Made by a program: the position numbers and the translations under genes | Part shown: positions 33,223 to 41,969 of the stretch, one piece after another | Numbering within the stretch: the first letter of the stretch is position 1 | Layout of the letters: every line of letters begins with the position of its first letter | NCBI RefSeq assembly: GCF_003600155.1 | Contig: NZ_QWLD01000056.1 | Span: forward strand, 1 to 64,000 | From: Nesterenkonia muleiensis | GTDB taxonomy: Bacteria > Actinomycetota > Actinomycetes > Actinomycetales > Micrococcaceae | DNA length: 64,000 nt | Reading direction: 5' to 3' | Notes under the pieces: model-generated | Told to the model about the DNA's origin: nothing | Databases searched by the model: none | What the model saw: only the letters and a program-made list of their open reading frames with translations

Positions 33223-33923
33223 TAACGGGGCTCCGAATGGCGGGGATGTGTTCCAGCGATGATGGAGAAACGGTGCCAGTGCTTCGGGCCGCGGCCGCTG
33301 GATCCGTCGAACTCCTGTTCCTCCAGCTGGAGGATCTCAAGGCCTTCCAGCAGCGCCTCGGCCTCCGCCCGTTGGTGAAAGGTCATTCCGCCGACAGCGC
33401 TGTCGCCATGTGCCCAGGAATCCCGGTCGCCAAAGAGATGCACAGCCATCAGTCCTTGAGGATTCAGCGCCGCACGCAGACGGGTCCACAGGGTCCCAAA
33501 GTGCTCGGGAGGCACGAAAGGGAGACTGGCCGAGGCCAGAATGAGATCCGCGGCCGGAGGCTCGTACTCTGCGAGATCGGCCTGGTGTGTGCTTAGCTGG
33601 CTGTGATCACCGGTACGTTCGCGAGTCAGTTCAAGGGCCGCAGGCTCCAGGTCCACCGCGATCACGCTCCATCCCTGTTCTAACAGGAATCTGGTCTCTG
33701 TGCCGTCGCCGCATCCTAAGTCCAGGGCTACACCAGGGGGTGAGGCGAGTTCGGCTGCCCGAAGCGCAAGCGGACTCGGCCCTCGCCCGCCGAGCCGGCG
33801 GTAATACTCAGCCCAATCCGCCACTACGCGCAGGTGAGGTATCGCTGACGGGCGGCCCCGCCAGTCTGGGTGTGCATCTGATTCTGGACAACTACTCCTC
33901 AATGTCGGACTTGATCGGAGCAC
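33222..33923 (-). CDS. Class I SAM-dependent methyltransferase
   Basis: This encodes 233 aa with ALDLGCGDGTETRFLLEQGWSVIAVDLEP (motif I and the acidic end of beta-2) and DLILASASLPFVPPEHFGTLW (motif IV region), similar to small-molecule methyltransferases of the TehB/UbiE-like group. The GTG start at 33923 overlaps the stop of the upstream DUF4190 gene (TAGTG), which favours this long form; a shorter start at 33824 (before ADWAEYYRR) would fit the domain better. The substrate is unknown. Confidence 0.8.
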   Translation of the reverse strand: MLRSSPTLRSSCPESDAHPDWRGRPSAIPHLRVVADWAEYYRRLGGRGPSPLALRAAELASPPGVALDLGCGDGTETRFLLEQGWSVIAVDLEPAALELTRERTGDHSQLSTHQADLAEYEPPAADLILASASLPFVPPEHFGTLWTRLRAALNPQGLMAVHLFGDRDSWAHGDSAVGGMTFHQRAEAEALLEGLEILQLEEQEFDGSSGRGPKHWHRFSIIAGTHPRHSEPR

Positions 33924-34471
33924 TAAAAAGCCAGGAAAACCCCGATCAGAAGGAAAAAGGCACCCATCAGCCAGCCGGTGAAGCCCCAGACCAGTGCCAC
34001 CCAGCCCAGTACCATGCCCGCAGTGGCCTGATGCCCCAGACTGCGGGCCTTCGAAGCCTGCCAGATCGCAATCGGACCCAGGATGACCGGCAGAGTGAAG
34101 AGTCCGATGATCCCCAGCACCACGGCTGTGGTGGCATGCTGCTGGGCCCGCTGCTCCCGCTCGAAGCTAAGACGCCCCAGCTCATCGCTGCCCGGGGTCG
34201 GCGAGTAGTAACCATATCCGGGTGGGGCATACCCGTGTGGCGAGTATCCCTGCGGCGGGTAGCCGGTTGGCGGATGCTGCGCTGGAGGATACTGCGCCGG
34301 CCCCATTCCGAAGCCGCCGGCCTGAGCAGCAGTCTGGCTGTGATCATACCCGGCACTTCCGCCGTTGGGCTGCTCACCGGAGTTGCCGGGATACCCTCCG
34401 GCGGCTGCGTCGTCGTTGCCGCTGCTGTACCATCTGGGGCGCTGACCCTGGCCCTGATTCGGTTCGGTCAT
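33923..34471 (-). CDS. DUF4190-type membrane protein
   Basis: This encodes 182 aa: a Pro/Gly/Tyr/Gln-rich, disordered N-terminal half (repeated GYPP/GYSP/GYAPP-like units, about 50-95), then two membrane helices in a DUF4190 unit (ATTAVVLGIIGLFTLPVILGPIAIWQASKARSLGHQATAGMVLGWVALVWG). Such proteins are common in actinobacteria and their function is unknown. Confidence 0.75.
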   Translation of the reverse strand: MTEPNQGQGQRPRWYSSGNDDAAAGGYPGNSGEQPNGGSAGYDHSQTAAQAGGFGMGPAQYPPAQHPPTGYPPQGYSPHGYAPPGYGYYSPTPGSDELGRLSFEREQRAQQHATTAVVLGIIGLFTLPVILGPIAIWQASKARSLGHQATAGMVLGWVALVWGFTGWLMGAFFLLIGVFLAF

Positions 34472-34525
34472 GCCGCTATTGTTCCGAACATCGGCGTGAA
34501 TGTCATGGGTGGACTGTTCACCTGC

Positions 34526-35473
34526 TCAACCCTTCCGGCGGCGGATCTCCTCGATCATCTGCGGCAGCACCTCGTTGAGGTCACCGACCACGCCGAAGTC
34601 TGCGATCTCGAACACCGGGGCGTCCTCGTCCTTATTGATGGCCACGATGGTCCCAGAGGTCTGCATGCCGGCCTTCTGCTGGACCGCCCCGGAGATCCCC
34701 ACTGAGAGGTAGAGCTTCGGGGAGACGATCACTCCGGTCTGACCCACCTGTGCGGAGTGGTCGATCCACCCGGCGTCAGTGGCGACCCGGGAGGCGCCCA
34801 GAGCCGCACCGAGCTCATCAGCGAGCTCCTCGACCAGGCTCAGGTCACCTTCCACACCGCGGCCGAAGGCCACCACAGTGGACGCCTCAGTCAGGGTGGG
34901 CCGCCCAGTGCTGGGCAGCTCGGCCTCCTTGAGAATCTCAACAGCCGACGACGCCGCCACGTCCAACTCCACCACCTCGGGTTCAGCGGCATCGACCAAT
35001 ACTGGCAGGACGGTGTTGGGCCGCAGTGTGGCGATCAGCGGGCCGTCCTCACTGATCTGGGCGGTGGTGTGCCAGGAGTCGGCGAGCACCGACTTGGTGG
35101 CCGCACCCGAGCCGGTCACACCGGTGGCTCCCGTGATCAGCCCGGCCTCCAGCAGCACCGCCGCACGAGCCAGGGCGTCCACCGTCTCCGGAGCATCTAG
35201 TCCCAGGATCAGGTCCGGGTCCAGCTCACCGGCGGCAGCGGCCACTACATCGGCCAGCGCGGGGTCGGGGGCGTAGATCGGCGCGTTGACATGGTCAGCA
35301 CCGGTCAGCACGCCGGTGACGCCCTTGACCGCCAGCGGTGCAGTGCCGGTGACCGGCAGGGAACCGGTTACCACCACCGTGTCCCCCAGGGCATCGGCGT
35401 GGGTCAGCAGCTCCGCCTGGGCGCGGCTCAGCTCGGTCTCCACCCGGTCGAAGAACACCAGAACCTGAGTCAC
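34526..35473 (-). CDS. etfA: Electron transfer flavoprotein subunit alpha
   Basis: This encodes 315 aa; with EtfB it carries electrons from acyl-CoA and related dehydrogenases to the membrane quinone pool. The C-terminal FAD domain shows [54 protein letters not shown]-type sequence (here AVQQKAGM), [29 protein letters not shown]. It overlaps etfB by 4 nt. Confidence 0.93.
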   Translation of the reverse strand: [315 protein letters not shown]

Positions 35474-36267
35474 AGCAGTCCCTCCTCAGTCAAGAAGTCG
35501 ACGGTCTGCTTACCGGCCTCGCCGTCGTCGTGAATGATCTCACCGGCCTGGCGCTCGGGGCGGGGCTCGGCGGTGATCATCGAGATCTTGGACTCCACCG
35601 CATGGCCGGTCAGGCCCAGATCCGCCAGATCCAGCGTGGTGACCGGCTTCTTCCTGGCCTTCATGATGGCCCGGAAGTTCGGGTAGCGCGGATCATTGGC
35701 CTGATCGGTCACCGAGACCACCGCCGGCAGCAGCGCGGCAACACTCTGCTGCCGGTTGCCAGAGATCCGGTCCACCACCAGCCGCTGACCGCTGAGCACG
35801 ACGCCGCGGGCCTGGGTCAGGGCCGGAACCCCCAACCGCGCGGCCAGCTGGGCCGGTACAGCACCGGATTCGCCGTCATCAGAGGCCATGCCGGTCAACA
35901 CCAGGTAGTCAGCGGAGTCGGGATCGCGCACAGAGTTGATCGCTGCGGCCAGGGCGGCAGAGGTGGCGGAGATATCGGCTGCGGCCAGAGCCTCGTCATT
36001 GAGGTGGAAACCGTCGTCGGCTCCTATCTGCAGTGCTTTCTTCACCGCGGCGGAGGCGCCGGTCGGTCCCATGGTGAGGGCAGAGACGCGCACTGTGGCG
36101 GCGTCGTTGTTCTCCTTGATCTGAAGCGCGGCCTCCAAGGGGTACTCGTCAAGCTCCCCAAGGATGCCCTCCCTGCGGTCAAGACGGCGGTTCTCACCGA
36201 TTGAGCGCTCCAGCTGGGCGTCGGGCACCCATTTGACCAGGGTGATGATGTGCAGTGAACCCGGCAT
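35470..36267 (-). CDS. etfB: Electron transfer flavoprotein subunit beta
   Basis: This encodes 265 aa: HIITLVKWVPDAQ at the N terminus, LDEYPLEAALQIKE, VSALTMGPTGASAAVKKALQIGADDGFHL (AMP-binding region), YLVLTGMASDDGESGAVPAQLAARLG, and a C-terminal recognition loop DLADLGLTG. It is the first gene of the etfBA operon. A CCCTTTC/AAAGGGAT region upstream gives the ribosome site. No dehydrogenase partner is adjacent. Confidence 0.93.
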   Translation of the reverse strand: MPGSLHIITLVKWVPDAQLERSIGENRRLDRREGILGELDEYPLEAALQIKENNDAATVRVSALTMGPTGASAAVKKALQIGADDGFHLNDEALAAADISATSAALAAAINSVRDPDSADYLVLTGMASDDGESGAVPAQLAARLGVPALTQARGVVLSGQRLVVDRISGNRQQSVAALLPAVVSVTDQANDPRYPNFRAIMKARKKPVTTLDLADLGLTGHAVESKISMITAEPRPERQAGEIIHDDGEAGKQTVDFLTEEGLL

Positions 36268-36423
36268 GATCCCTTTCGTGTCCTTACAGGCTTCCAGGTG
36301 GTGGTCCTGGTGCTTTCTGAACCGCTCTATATGGTCGCACGATTAGCACTGCAGTGCCGCAGATGAGACTAAGTATGTAGCGCAAAGCACACTGGAGACG
36401 GCCTCTTGGCATAGTCTCAGGGC

Positions 36424-37575
36424 ATGAAGATTGTCTGTGTTCCGGATTCTTTCAAAGGCTCGGTGACCGCCGCCGAAGCCGCTGCAGCCCTGGCCGCCGG
36501 TGCCCGGCAGGTGTGTGATGAGGCGGAGATCCTCCAGCTGCCGTTCGCTGACGGGGGAGAGGGAACTCTTGATGCGCTGCTGGCAGTCTGGGGCCGAGCA
36601 CCGGAGAGGGTTGCCACGGTGGACGCGCTGGGACGGGAGACAGAAGCGCGGTACGGGCTGTCCCCCGACGGCCGGACCGCGATCATTGAGGCAGCTGAGG
36701 CCAATGGACTGCCCCAGGTCTCTGATGTGCCCCTGCAGCCGCTGCGTGCTGATACCTACGGGGTCGGGCTGATCGCCCGCCATGTGCTCGAGGGCTCGGT
36801 GAACGGAACCCAAGTGGAGGAGATCCTGTTGTGCATCGGCGGCTCGTCCACCACAGACGGCGGCACCGGGATCCTGCGTGGTCTAGGCGTTGAGTTTTTG
36901 GATGACGGCGGCGCCCCGGTACAGCCCGGCGGGGAAGGGCTCGGGAGAATTGCCAGCATTGAAGACTCCGGCCTGCCTCCGCGGGCCGGTGAGGTCCGCT
37001 GGCGGATCGCCGTCGACGTCGACAACCCGCTGACCGGCCAGCGCGGGGCGGCAGCGGTCTTCGGCCCCCAGAAGGGTGCGGAGGCCGAAGAGATCAAGGT
37101 CCTGGACGAGGGTCTCGGGAGGCTGGCTGAGGTGCTGGCCGCCAAGACGGGAGAAAGAGCAGATTCGTATCGCAGTGCTGAGGGGTTTGGGGCTGCCGGC
37201 GGTATCCCGCTGACTTTGGTGAGCCTGCTGGGCGCCGAGGTAGTGCCCGGATCCACTATGGTGGCCGAGGCGGTGGGACTGGAGGAAGTGCTCGCCGGCG
37301 CCGATCTGGTGCTCACCGGTGAAGGACGGCTGGACTCCCAGTCCTTGGGTGGCAAAGTGGTGGATGCGGTGGCCTCACGGGCACCTGACTCGGCGGCCGT
37401 CGTCGTCATCGCCGGCGCGGTGCAGCTCAGCGCGGCCGAATGCCGTGCCCACGGAATCACCGCGGCCTTCTCCATTGCCCCCGGCGCCGCGGATCTGGCA
37501 GAGCTCCAGGCCGAGGCCGCTGGACTCATCGAAGACACCGCCGCCCATGCCTGCGCGCTCTGGAAGCTTCGCTGA
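36424..37575 (+). CDS. Glycerate kinase (GarK/GlxK type)
   Basis: This encodes 383 aa, class II glycerate kinase family, phosphorylating D-glycerate (2-phosphoglycerate product in GarK-type enzymes). KIVCVPDSFKGSVTAAEAAAALAAG is the N-terminal signature, LPFADGGEGTLDAL follows, LLCIGGSSTTDGGTGILRGLG is the nucleotide/substrate loop, and VLTGEGRLDSQSLGGKV is the C-terminal conserved block. It is monocistronic and divergent from etfBA. Confidence 0.93.
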   Translation: MKIVCVPDSFKGSVTAAEAAAALAAGARQVCDEAEILQLPFADGGEGTLDALLAVWGRAPERVATVDALGRETEARYGLSPDGRTAIIEAAEANGLPQVSDVPLQPLRADTYGVGLIARHVLEGSVNGTQVEEILLCIGGSSTTDGGTGILRGLGVEFLDDGGAPVQPGGEGLGRIASIEDSGLPPRAGEVRWRIAVDVDNPLTGQRGAAAVFGPQKGAEAEEIKVLDEGLGRLAEVLAAKTGERADSYRSAEGFGAAGGIPLTLVSLLGAEVVPGSTMVAEAVGLEEVLAGADLVLTGEGRLDSQSLGGKVVDAVASRAPDSAAVVVIAGAVQLSAAECRAHGITAAFSIAPGAADLAELQAEAAGLIEDTAAHACALWKLR

Positions 37576-37700
37576 CTGCCCTGGAAACATCGATGTCGAT
37601 CGGCTCGGTTCTGTCTGTCTGACCCGAGGACGCAACGGATTTCACCCGTCACGGGGGTTGTTGTGGAAACAAGGTCCGTTACCTGGTCAATGAGGGCTGA

Positions 37701-39041
37701 TCACGTTCGGTGCCTGCGCCATTGTCCTTCGACATGTTGACCACGACGCATATGCGGTTTCACCCACACTTCACCGGTTTCGGAGCTAGCACTGGTCTGA
37801 TTTCGACCTGTCACCGTTTCCGCCAGTCTTTTCGCAAGATCGCGGTGGCTCTCATCGAAAGCTGTGCCCATCGCTTCGATAGCATCATTCTCAATCCCGA
37901 TGCCTTTGGCATGGTGGGGCCATGAGTCCACGGCCTGGGCAATATCAGCTAACCGCCGCGCAGCCTGTTGCTTGGTCATGTGGAAGTCCTCGGCCCGCTC
38001 CACCAGCAGTCGCAGGTCCGGGTTGGCTGGGTCGTCCTCAGGTGCAAGTGGCGTGTCGGAGAATCCGCGCCGGGACGGGTTGACGTCGAATGATGGGGCG
38101 AGCCTCCACCCTGCTGCCGACCGAATGAGCCCATGGTTGCGCATGTGATCGTCGATGTTGTTGACCATGACACCGAAGGCCGCTCTTGAGAAGAGCTGCT
38201 CACCGTCGGTGAGGGGAGCAGATGAGATGCGAGAGACTTCGCGGGACAGAGATGCGTAGTCTTTGTGCTCCCCCTCATCAAGCATGAACATCGTCTTGAA
38301 ACTCTGGTAGGGAATGCGCCGATCACGATCGCGGTCGAAGCGCCGGGTCAAGAAGACTGACTCGAACTCATCGAGCCGAACGATCTGTGATGGCTGAACA
38401 TCTATGCCAGCCGCACGCTGTAAGTCGATTGCCACCAGTTCCCACGCTGAGACGTCCCCGGTGTCCGATGTGCGGGGAAACTTTGCCAACCACATGTGGC
38501 CGTGCTCGTCATGAACCCAGGCTTTGGGTGCGGCACCACCCGGTGATGACCCGACGCCGATCAAATGCTGGACCCCTTCGTCGATCACCCCAGACTCTTC
38601 AAATCTGGCAGCTGCCTGACGGAGGTCAGCTAGGTCTTTCACCTCCGCCCTCCGAGTAGGTGCAGAGAGGAATGATCCGCCCACGCGGAAGCGAAGTGCG
38701 CCTTGCCTCGTCTCATCGCTGACCGCAAGCAGCAGCCCCACTTCGTCCAAGGGTTGCCAACGCTGTCTGGTTTCTCTGGCTTCGCGGCGGTGTTCGGCAT
38801 TGACCAGGTCCCGACCCCATCGATCAGGAGCGGCATCGTCGAAAGAGAAGGGAGTATGGCGTGTGGTGAATGGTTCGTGGGGTCCGAAGGTCAAAGGCAT
38901 CTCAGGTGATATCGCGAAGGCATCTGGCGAGGCGATCCAGTCACGATCGTAGGTGAACACCAGCCGACGCTGGTGTGATCCTGTTTCCACCGTCTCGGCC
39001 ACGCCGACTTTCGTCTGGTCCATGCAGACTTCGATCATCAC
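37701..39041 (-). CDS. hipA: HipA-family toxin kinase
   Basis: This encodes 446 aa of the HipA Ser/Thr kinase family; E. coli HipA inactivates glutamyl-tRNA synthetase by phosphorylation. N-terminal HipA_N-like segment TRHTPFSFDDAAPDRWGRDLV; P-loop-like IGVGSSPGGAAPKAWV (161-176); MWLAKFPR with the ATP-binding Lys (K187); catalytic loop NNIDDHMRNHG (294-304) and the metal-binding Asp in LAPSFDVNP (D319). It overlaps the hipB antitoxin by 4 nt. All kinase positions look intact. Confidence 0.92.
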   Translation of the reverse strand: MMIEVCMDQTKVGVAETVETGSHQRRLVFTYDRDWIASPDAFAISPEMPLTFGPHEPFTTRHTPFSFDDAAPDRWGRDLVNAEHRREARETRQRWQPLDEVGLLLAVSDETRQGALRFRVGGSFLSAPTRRAEVKDLADLRQAAARFEESGVIDEGVQHLIGVGSSPGGAAPKAWVHDEHGHMWLAKFPRTSDTGDVSAWELVAIDLQRAAGIDVQPSQIVRLDEFESVFLTRRFDRDRDRRIPYQSFKTMFMLDEGEHKDYASLSREVSRISSAPLTDGEQLFSRAAFGVMVNNIDDHMRNHGLIRSAAGWRLAPSFDVNPSRRGFSDTPLAPEDDPANPDLRLLVERAEDFHMTKQQAARRLADIAQAVDSWPHHAKGIGIENDAIEAMGTAFDESHRDLAKRLAETVTGRNQTSASSETGEVWVKPHMRRGQHVEGQWRRHRT

Positions 39042-39346
39042 GACCTCTTCGCCCGCTTCCTCGTCAGCATGTGTGCGCGGGCTCGTCCGAGATCATGGTT
39101 GAGCGGGTCGACAGCCTTGACCATGTGTTGGTCCATCCGGAGCACATCTGCAAGCTTCATCAGTGTGCCCAAAGAGACTCCTGGGTCTCCTCTTTCGACT
39201 CGCCGCAGCGCCGGGACGGAAATATGTGCGCGTTGGGCAGCGAGCTCCTGTGACAGACCAAGCATGATGCGCCACGATTTGAAGTGAGCACCCAGCTCTT
39301 CCATCGAACTGTCGGTTCGCATGCTGGACTCCATATCTAAACTCAT
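39038..39346 (-). CDS. hipB: HipB-like Xre antitoxin
   Basis: This encodes 102 aa with an HTH_3 fold: FKSWRIMLGLSQELAAQRAHISVPALRRVERGDPGVSLGTLMKLADVL. It is expected to bind HipA and repress the promoter. The first gene of the pair, it may also start at an internal Met (residue 5 or 9). The upstream region is very AT-rich. Confidence 0.87.
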   Translation of the reverse strand: MSLDMESSMRTDSSMEELGAHFKSWRIMLGLSQELAAQRAHISVPALRRVERGDPGVSLGTLMKLADVLRMDQHMVKAVDPLNHDLGRARAHMLTRKRAKRS

Positions 39347-39349
39347 AAA

Positions 39350-39367
39350 TTATTATATCAACAATAA
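39350..39367. promoter_or_regulatory. AT-rich inverted repeat upstream of hipBA
   Basis: TTATT (39350-39354) and AATAA (39363-39367), 8 nt apart, sit just upstream of the hipB start in the lowest-GC stretch of the neighbourhood. This is the likely promoter and autoregulatory site. Confidence 0.35.
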
Positions 39368-39525
39368 CATCACGTAAGAGTTCTACTAAATGAGATTAGC
39401 AAGCTGCCCAGCCTGAGGTGAAAGTGGTCCACATGGGGTCTGACTGCCGTTACCACGGATCGCTGCCTGGACATCTCGTCATAGTCACTGGCGAACACCT
39501 GCCGGCTAAAGTCGGTGAGTACACG

Positions 39526-40401
39526 TCACCCCGGATACCGGTCCAGGCAAAATTCCTTGAGCCGCTGAGCGAGGTTCGCCAGCGTGGCGTGGGCGTGATG
39601 TCCAGGCCTCCAGGCGGCATAGAGATGGATCTGCAGAGGTTCGCCCTGATGCAGGATTTTCAACTGATGTAAGCCGTAGCGCGGATCGTCGGTGAGGATC
39701 GCCGCTCCGCGCCCAGCGGCGGTCAGGGCCAGGGCGACCTGGCTGTGCCGGGTCTCCAAAGTCGTGGTGGCGCTGAGCTGGGCTTGATCCAGGGCGGCAT
39801 CAAGGACACGTCGTGCTTTGAACCCGACGGTCGGCAAGATCAGGGTCTCCTGGACCAGCTCCTCCAGAAGAACGCTCTGGCGCTTCACCCAGGGGTGGCG
39901 TTCCGGCACATACGCCCAGACCGGCAGATTCGCCAGATGCAGCGCATGAGCTTGCGGTGGCCAGCGAACGGGGGCGACCACCATGCCGTAACTGTTCAAC
40001 GCGAGGTGCAGATCCGCGTCGATGTCCATCTCAGTCACTGAGGGCACCGGATCTTGGGGCCGGAAGGTCGCGACGAAAGGAGCGACGATGTCAGTCAGCG
40101 TGGTGTTCGGGGCAGCCAGAGAAATTCTGGCCATTCTGCCTTCGGCCAGGTGTGCGGCATACTCGGCGGCCTCCTGATGACGCTGGAGGAGATCGCGGGC
40201 GGTTCGGTAGAACTCGCTGCCCTCAGTGGTCAGATGCAGCCGACCGTGCTGCCGGAAGAACAGGGTCAGCTCCAACTGCCGCTCCAACTGCCGGATCTGC
40301 CGGGACAGGGAAGGCTGAGTCATATGCAGCTGATGTGCCGCAGCAGAGACGGTGCCGGCCTCCACTACTGTCACGAAGTAGCGCAGCAGACGAGTATCCA
40401 T
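39526..40401 (-). CDS. LysR-family transcriptional regulator
   Basis: This encodes 291 aa. MDTRLLRYFVTVVEAGTVSAAAHQLHMTQPSLSRQIRQLERQLELTLFFR is the helix-turn-helix; the effector domain follows. The start at 40401 matches the family; ATG 40410 is an alternative. It is divergent from the aldehyde dehydrogenase at 40516 and likely its regulator. Confidence 0.9.
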   Translation of the reverse strand: MDTRLLRYFVTVVEAGTVSAAAHQLHMTQPSLSRQIRQLERQLELTLFFRQHGRLHLTTEGSEFYRTARDLLQRHQEAAEYAAHLAEGRMARISLAAPNTTLTDIVAPFVATFRPQDPVPSVTEMDIDADLHLALNSYGMVVAPVRWPPQAHALHLANLPVWAYVPERHPWVKRQSVLLEELVQETLILPTVGFKARRVLDAALDQAQLSATTTLETRHSQVALALTAAGRGAAILTDDPRYGLHQLKILHQGEPLQIHLYAAWRPGHHAHATLANLAQRLKEFCLDRYPG

Positions 40402-40515
40402 GCTCAGCAAGCATACTCATCATGAGATCCAGGTATTGGACGGCATGCACAACTGGTGTGAGGCTGGAGTTCCGTTCACAGCTTTGTCTTGAGCCGTATA
40501 CCCCTTGGAGTCCCG

Positions 40516-41910
40516 ATGAACAGCACTGTCACCTTTTCCGTCACCAACCCCGCCACTGGTGAGCACCTCGACGACGTTCCGGACTTCAGTGCCGATCAGG
40601 TCCTGGCCCAGGTGAAGGTGGCGCAGGAGGCCTTCCTCCAGTGGAGCGGTGTGGCGCCGCGCAAACGCGCGGAGATCCTCACCACGGCGTATGAGCTGAT
40701 GATCGCCGACGCTGAGCGGCTGCGGGATCTGATCGTCGCCGAGAACGGTAAGTCTCAGGCCGATGCCGAGGCCGAGGTCCGCTACGCAGCCGAGTTCTTC
40801 CGCTGGTACGCCGAGGAGGCCGTGCGCATGCAGGGCGAGTACACCACCGCTCCGGCTGGAGGCGTACGCAATGTGGTTACTCACCATCCAGTGGGTGTCG
40901 CGCTGCTGATCACCCCGTGGAACTTTCCCGCGGCGATGGCCACTCGCAAGATCGGCCCCGCTTTGGCCGTGGGGTGCGCAGTGGTGCTCAAACCGGCCCG
41001 GGAGACCCCACTGACTGCGATCGCGATTGCGGAGATCTTGGAACGGGCCGGTCTGCCGGAGGGTGCTGTCCAGGTGGCGACGACGACCTCCACCCGGGAG
41101 GTTGTTTCAGCACTGCTGGCCGATGACCGGATCAAGAAGCTCTCCTTCACCGGGTCTACCCCGGTGGGGCGTACTCTGCTGGGGCAGTGTGCGCAGCGGG
41201 TGGTCAATGCCTCGATGGAATTGGGCGGCAATGCTCCGTTTATCGTGACTGCAGATGCGGACATTGAGGCTGCTGTGGATGGCGCGATGATCGCGAAGTT
41301 CCGCAACTCCGGGCAGGCCTGCACAGCGGCCAACCGGTTCTACGTCCATGCTGATGTCGCTGAGCAGTTCATCGAGGCCTTTGGCACCAGGATCAGCCAG
41401 CTCCAGGTCGGCGACCCTGCTGAGGGTTCCCAGATCGGACCGCTGATCCACGAGAAGGCTGCCGCTGATGTCCAAGCACTAATCGACGGTGCGGTGCACG
41501 ACGGCGCGACCATCGCCTACCAGGCCCAGGTGCCGGAGACAGCCGCGACCAAAGCGTTCACTCCGCCCACCCTGCTGCGTGACGTCCCCGCCGATGCGCG
41601 GATCCTCACCGAGGAGATCTTCGGACCTGTGGCGCCGGTGGTGGTCTGGAACGACCTCGAAGAGATGCTGTCCCAGGCCAATGATGCCGAGGTCGGACTC
41701 TCCTCTTATGTTTACGCGGGGAACCTGCAGCAGGCGATGCGGATCGGCGAACGTCTAGAGGCCGGCATGGTCGGGGTCAACCGCGGCATCGTCTCCGATC
41801 CGAGCGCACCCTTCGGTGGGGTCAAACAAGCCGGCATCGGCCGCGAAGGCGGCCACTGGGGCATCGAAGAGTTCACCGAACCTCAGTACCTTTCGGTGGA
41901 CTGGTCCTAG
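40516..41910 (+). CDS. Succinate-semialdehyde dehydrogenase-type ALDH
   Basis: This encodes 464 aa, NAD(P)+-dependent aldehyde dehydrogenase closest in pattern to GabD. WNFPAAMATRKIGPALAVGCAVVLKPARETPLTAI, SFTGSTPVGRTLLGQCA, MELGGNAPFIV (general base Glu), NSGQACTAANRFYVH (catalytic Cys) and EEIFGPVAPVV are visible. A GGAG at proper distance supports the start at 40516. The divergent LysR gene probably controls it. No gabT is adjacent. Confidence 0.88.
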   Translation: MNSTVTFSVTNPATGEHLDDVPDFSADQVLAQVKVAQEAFLQWSGVAPRKRAEILTTAYELMIADAERLRDLIVAENGKSQADAEAEVRYAAEFFRWYAEEAVRMQGEYTTAPAGGVRNVVTHHPVGVALLITPWNFPAAMATRKIGPALAVGCAVVLKPARETPLTAIAIAEILERAGLPEGAVQVATTTSTREVVSALLADDRIKKLSFTGSTPVGRTLLGQCAQRVVNASMELGGNAPFIVTADADIEAAVDGAMIAKFRNSGQACTAANRFYVHADVAEQFIEAFGTRISQLQVGDPAEGSQIGPLIHEKAAADVQALIDGAVHDGATIAYQAQVPETAATKAFTPPTLLRDVPADARILTEEIFGPVAPVVVWNDLEEMLSQANDAEVGLSSYVYAGNLQQAMRIGERLEAGMVGVNRGIVSDPSAPFGGVKQAGIGREGGHWGIEEFTEPQYLSVDWS

Positions 41911-41933
41911 ACCTGAACAGAGTTTTCCTTCTG

Positions 41934-41957
41934 CCGGTGATTGCCTAGACTCACCGG
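41934..41957. promoter_or_regulatory. Inverted repeat over a likely promoter
   Basis: CCGGTGA (41934-41940) and TCACCGG (41951-41957) are perfect 7-bp arms around a -10-like TAGACT (41946-41951), just upstream of the M20 peptidase start. It could be an operator, or a terminator of the preceding ALDH gene. Confidence 0.4.
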
Positions 41958-41969
41958 TAGGCTGAGTCC

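Noticed and set aside
39418-39672. 84-aa plus-strand frame between hipB and the LysR gene end
   Set aside because: It overlaps the LysR coding sequence on the other strand and has no recognisable domain or ribosome site; at most a remnant.
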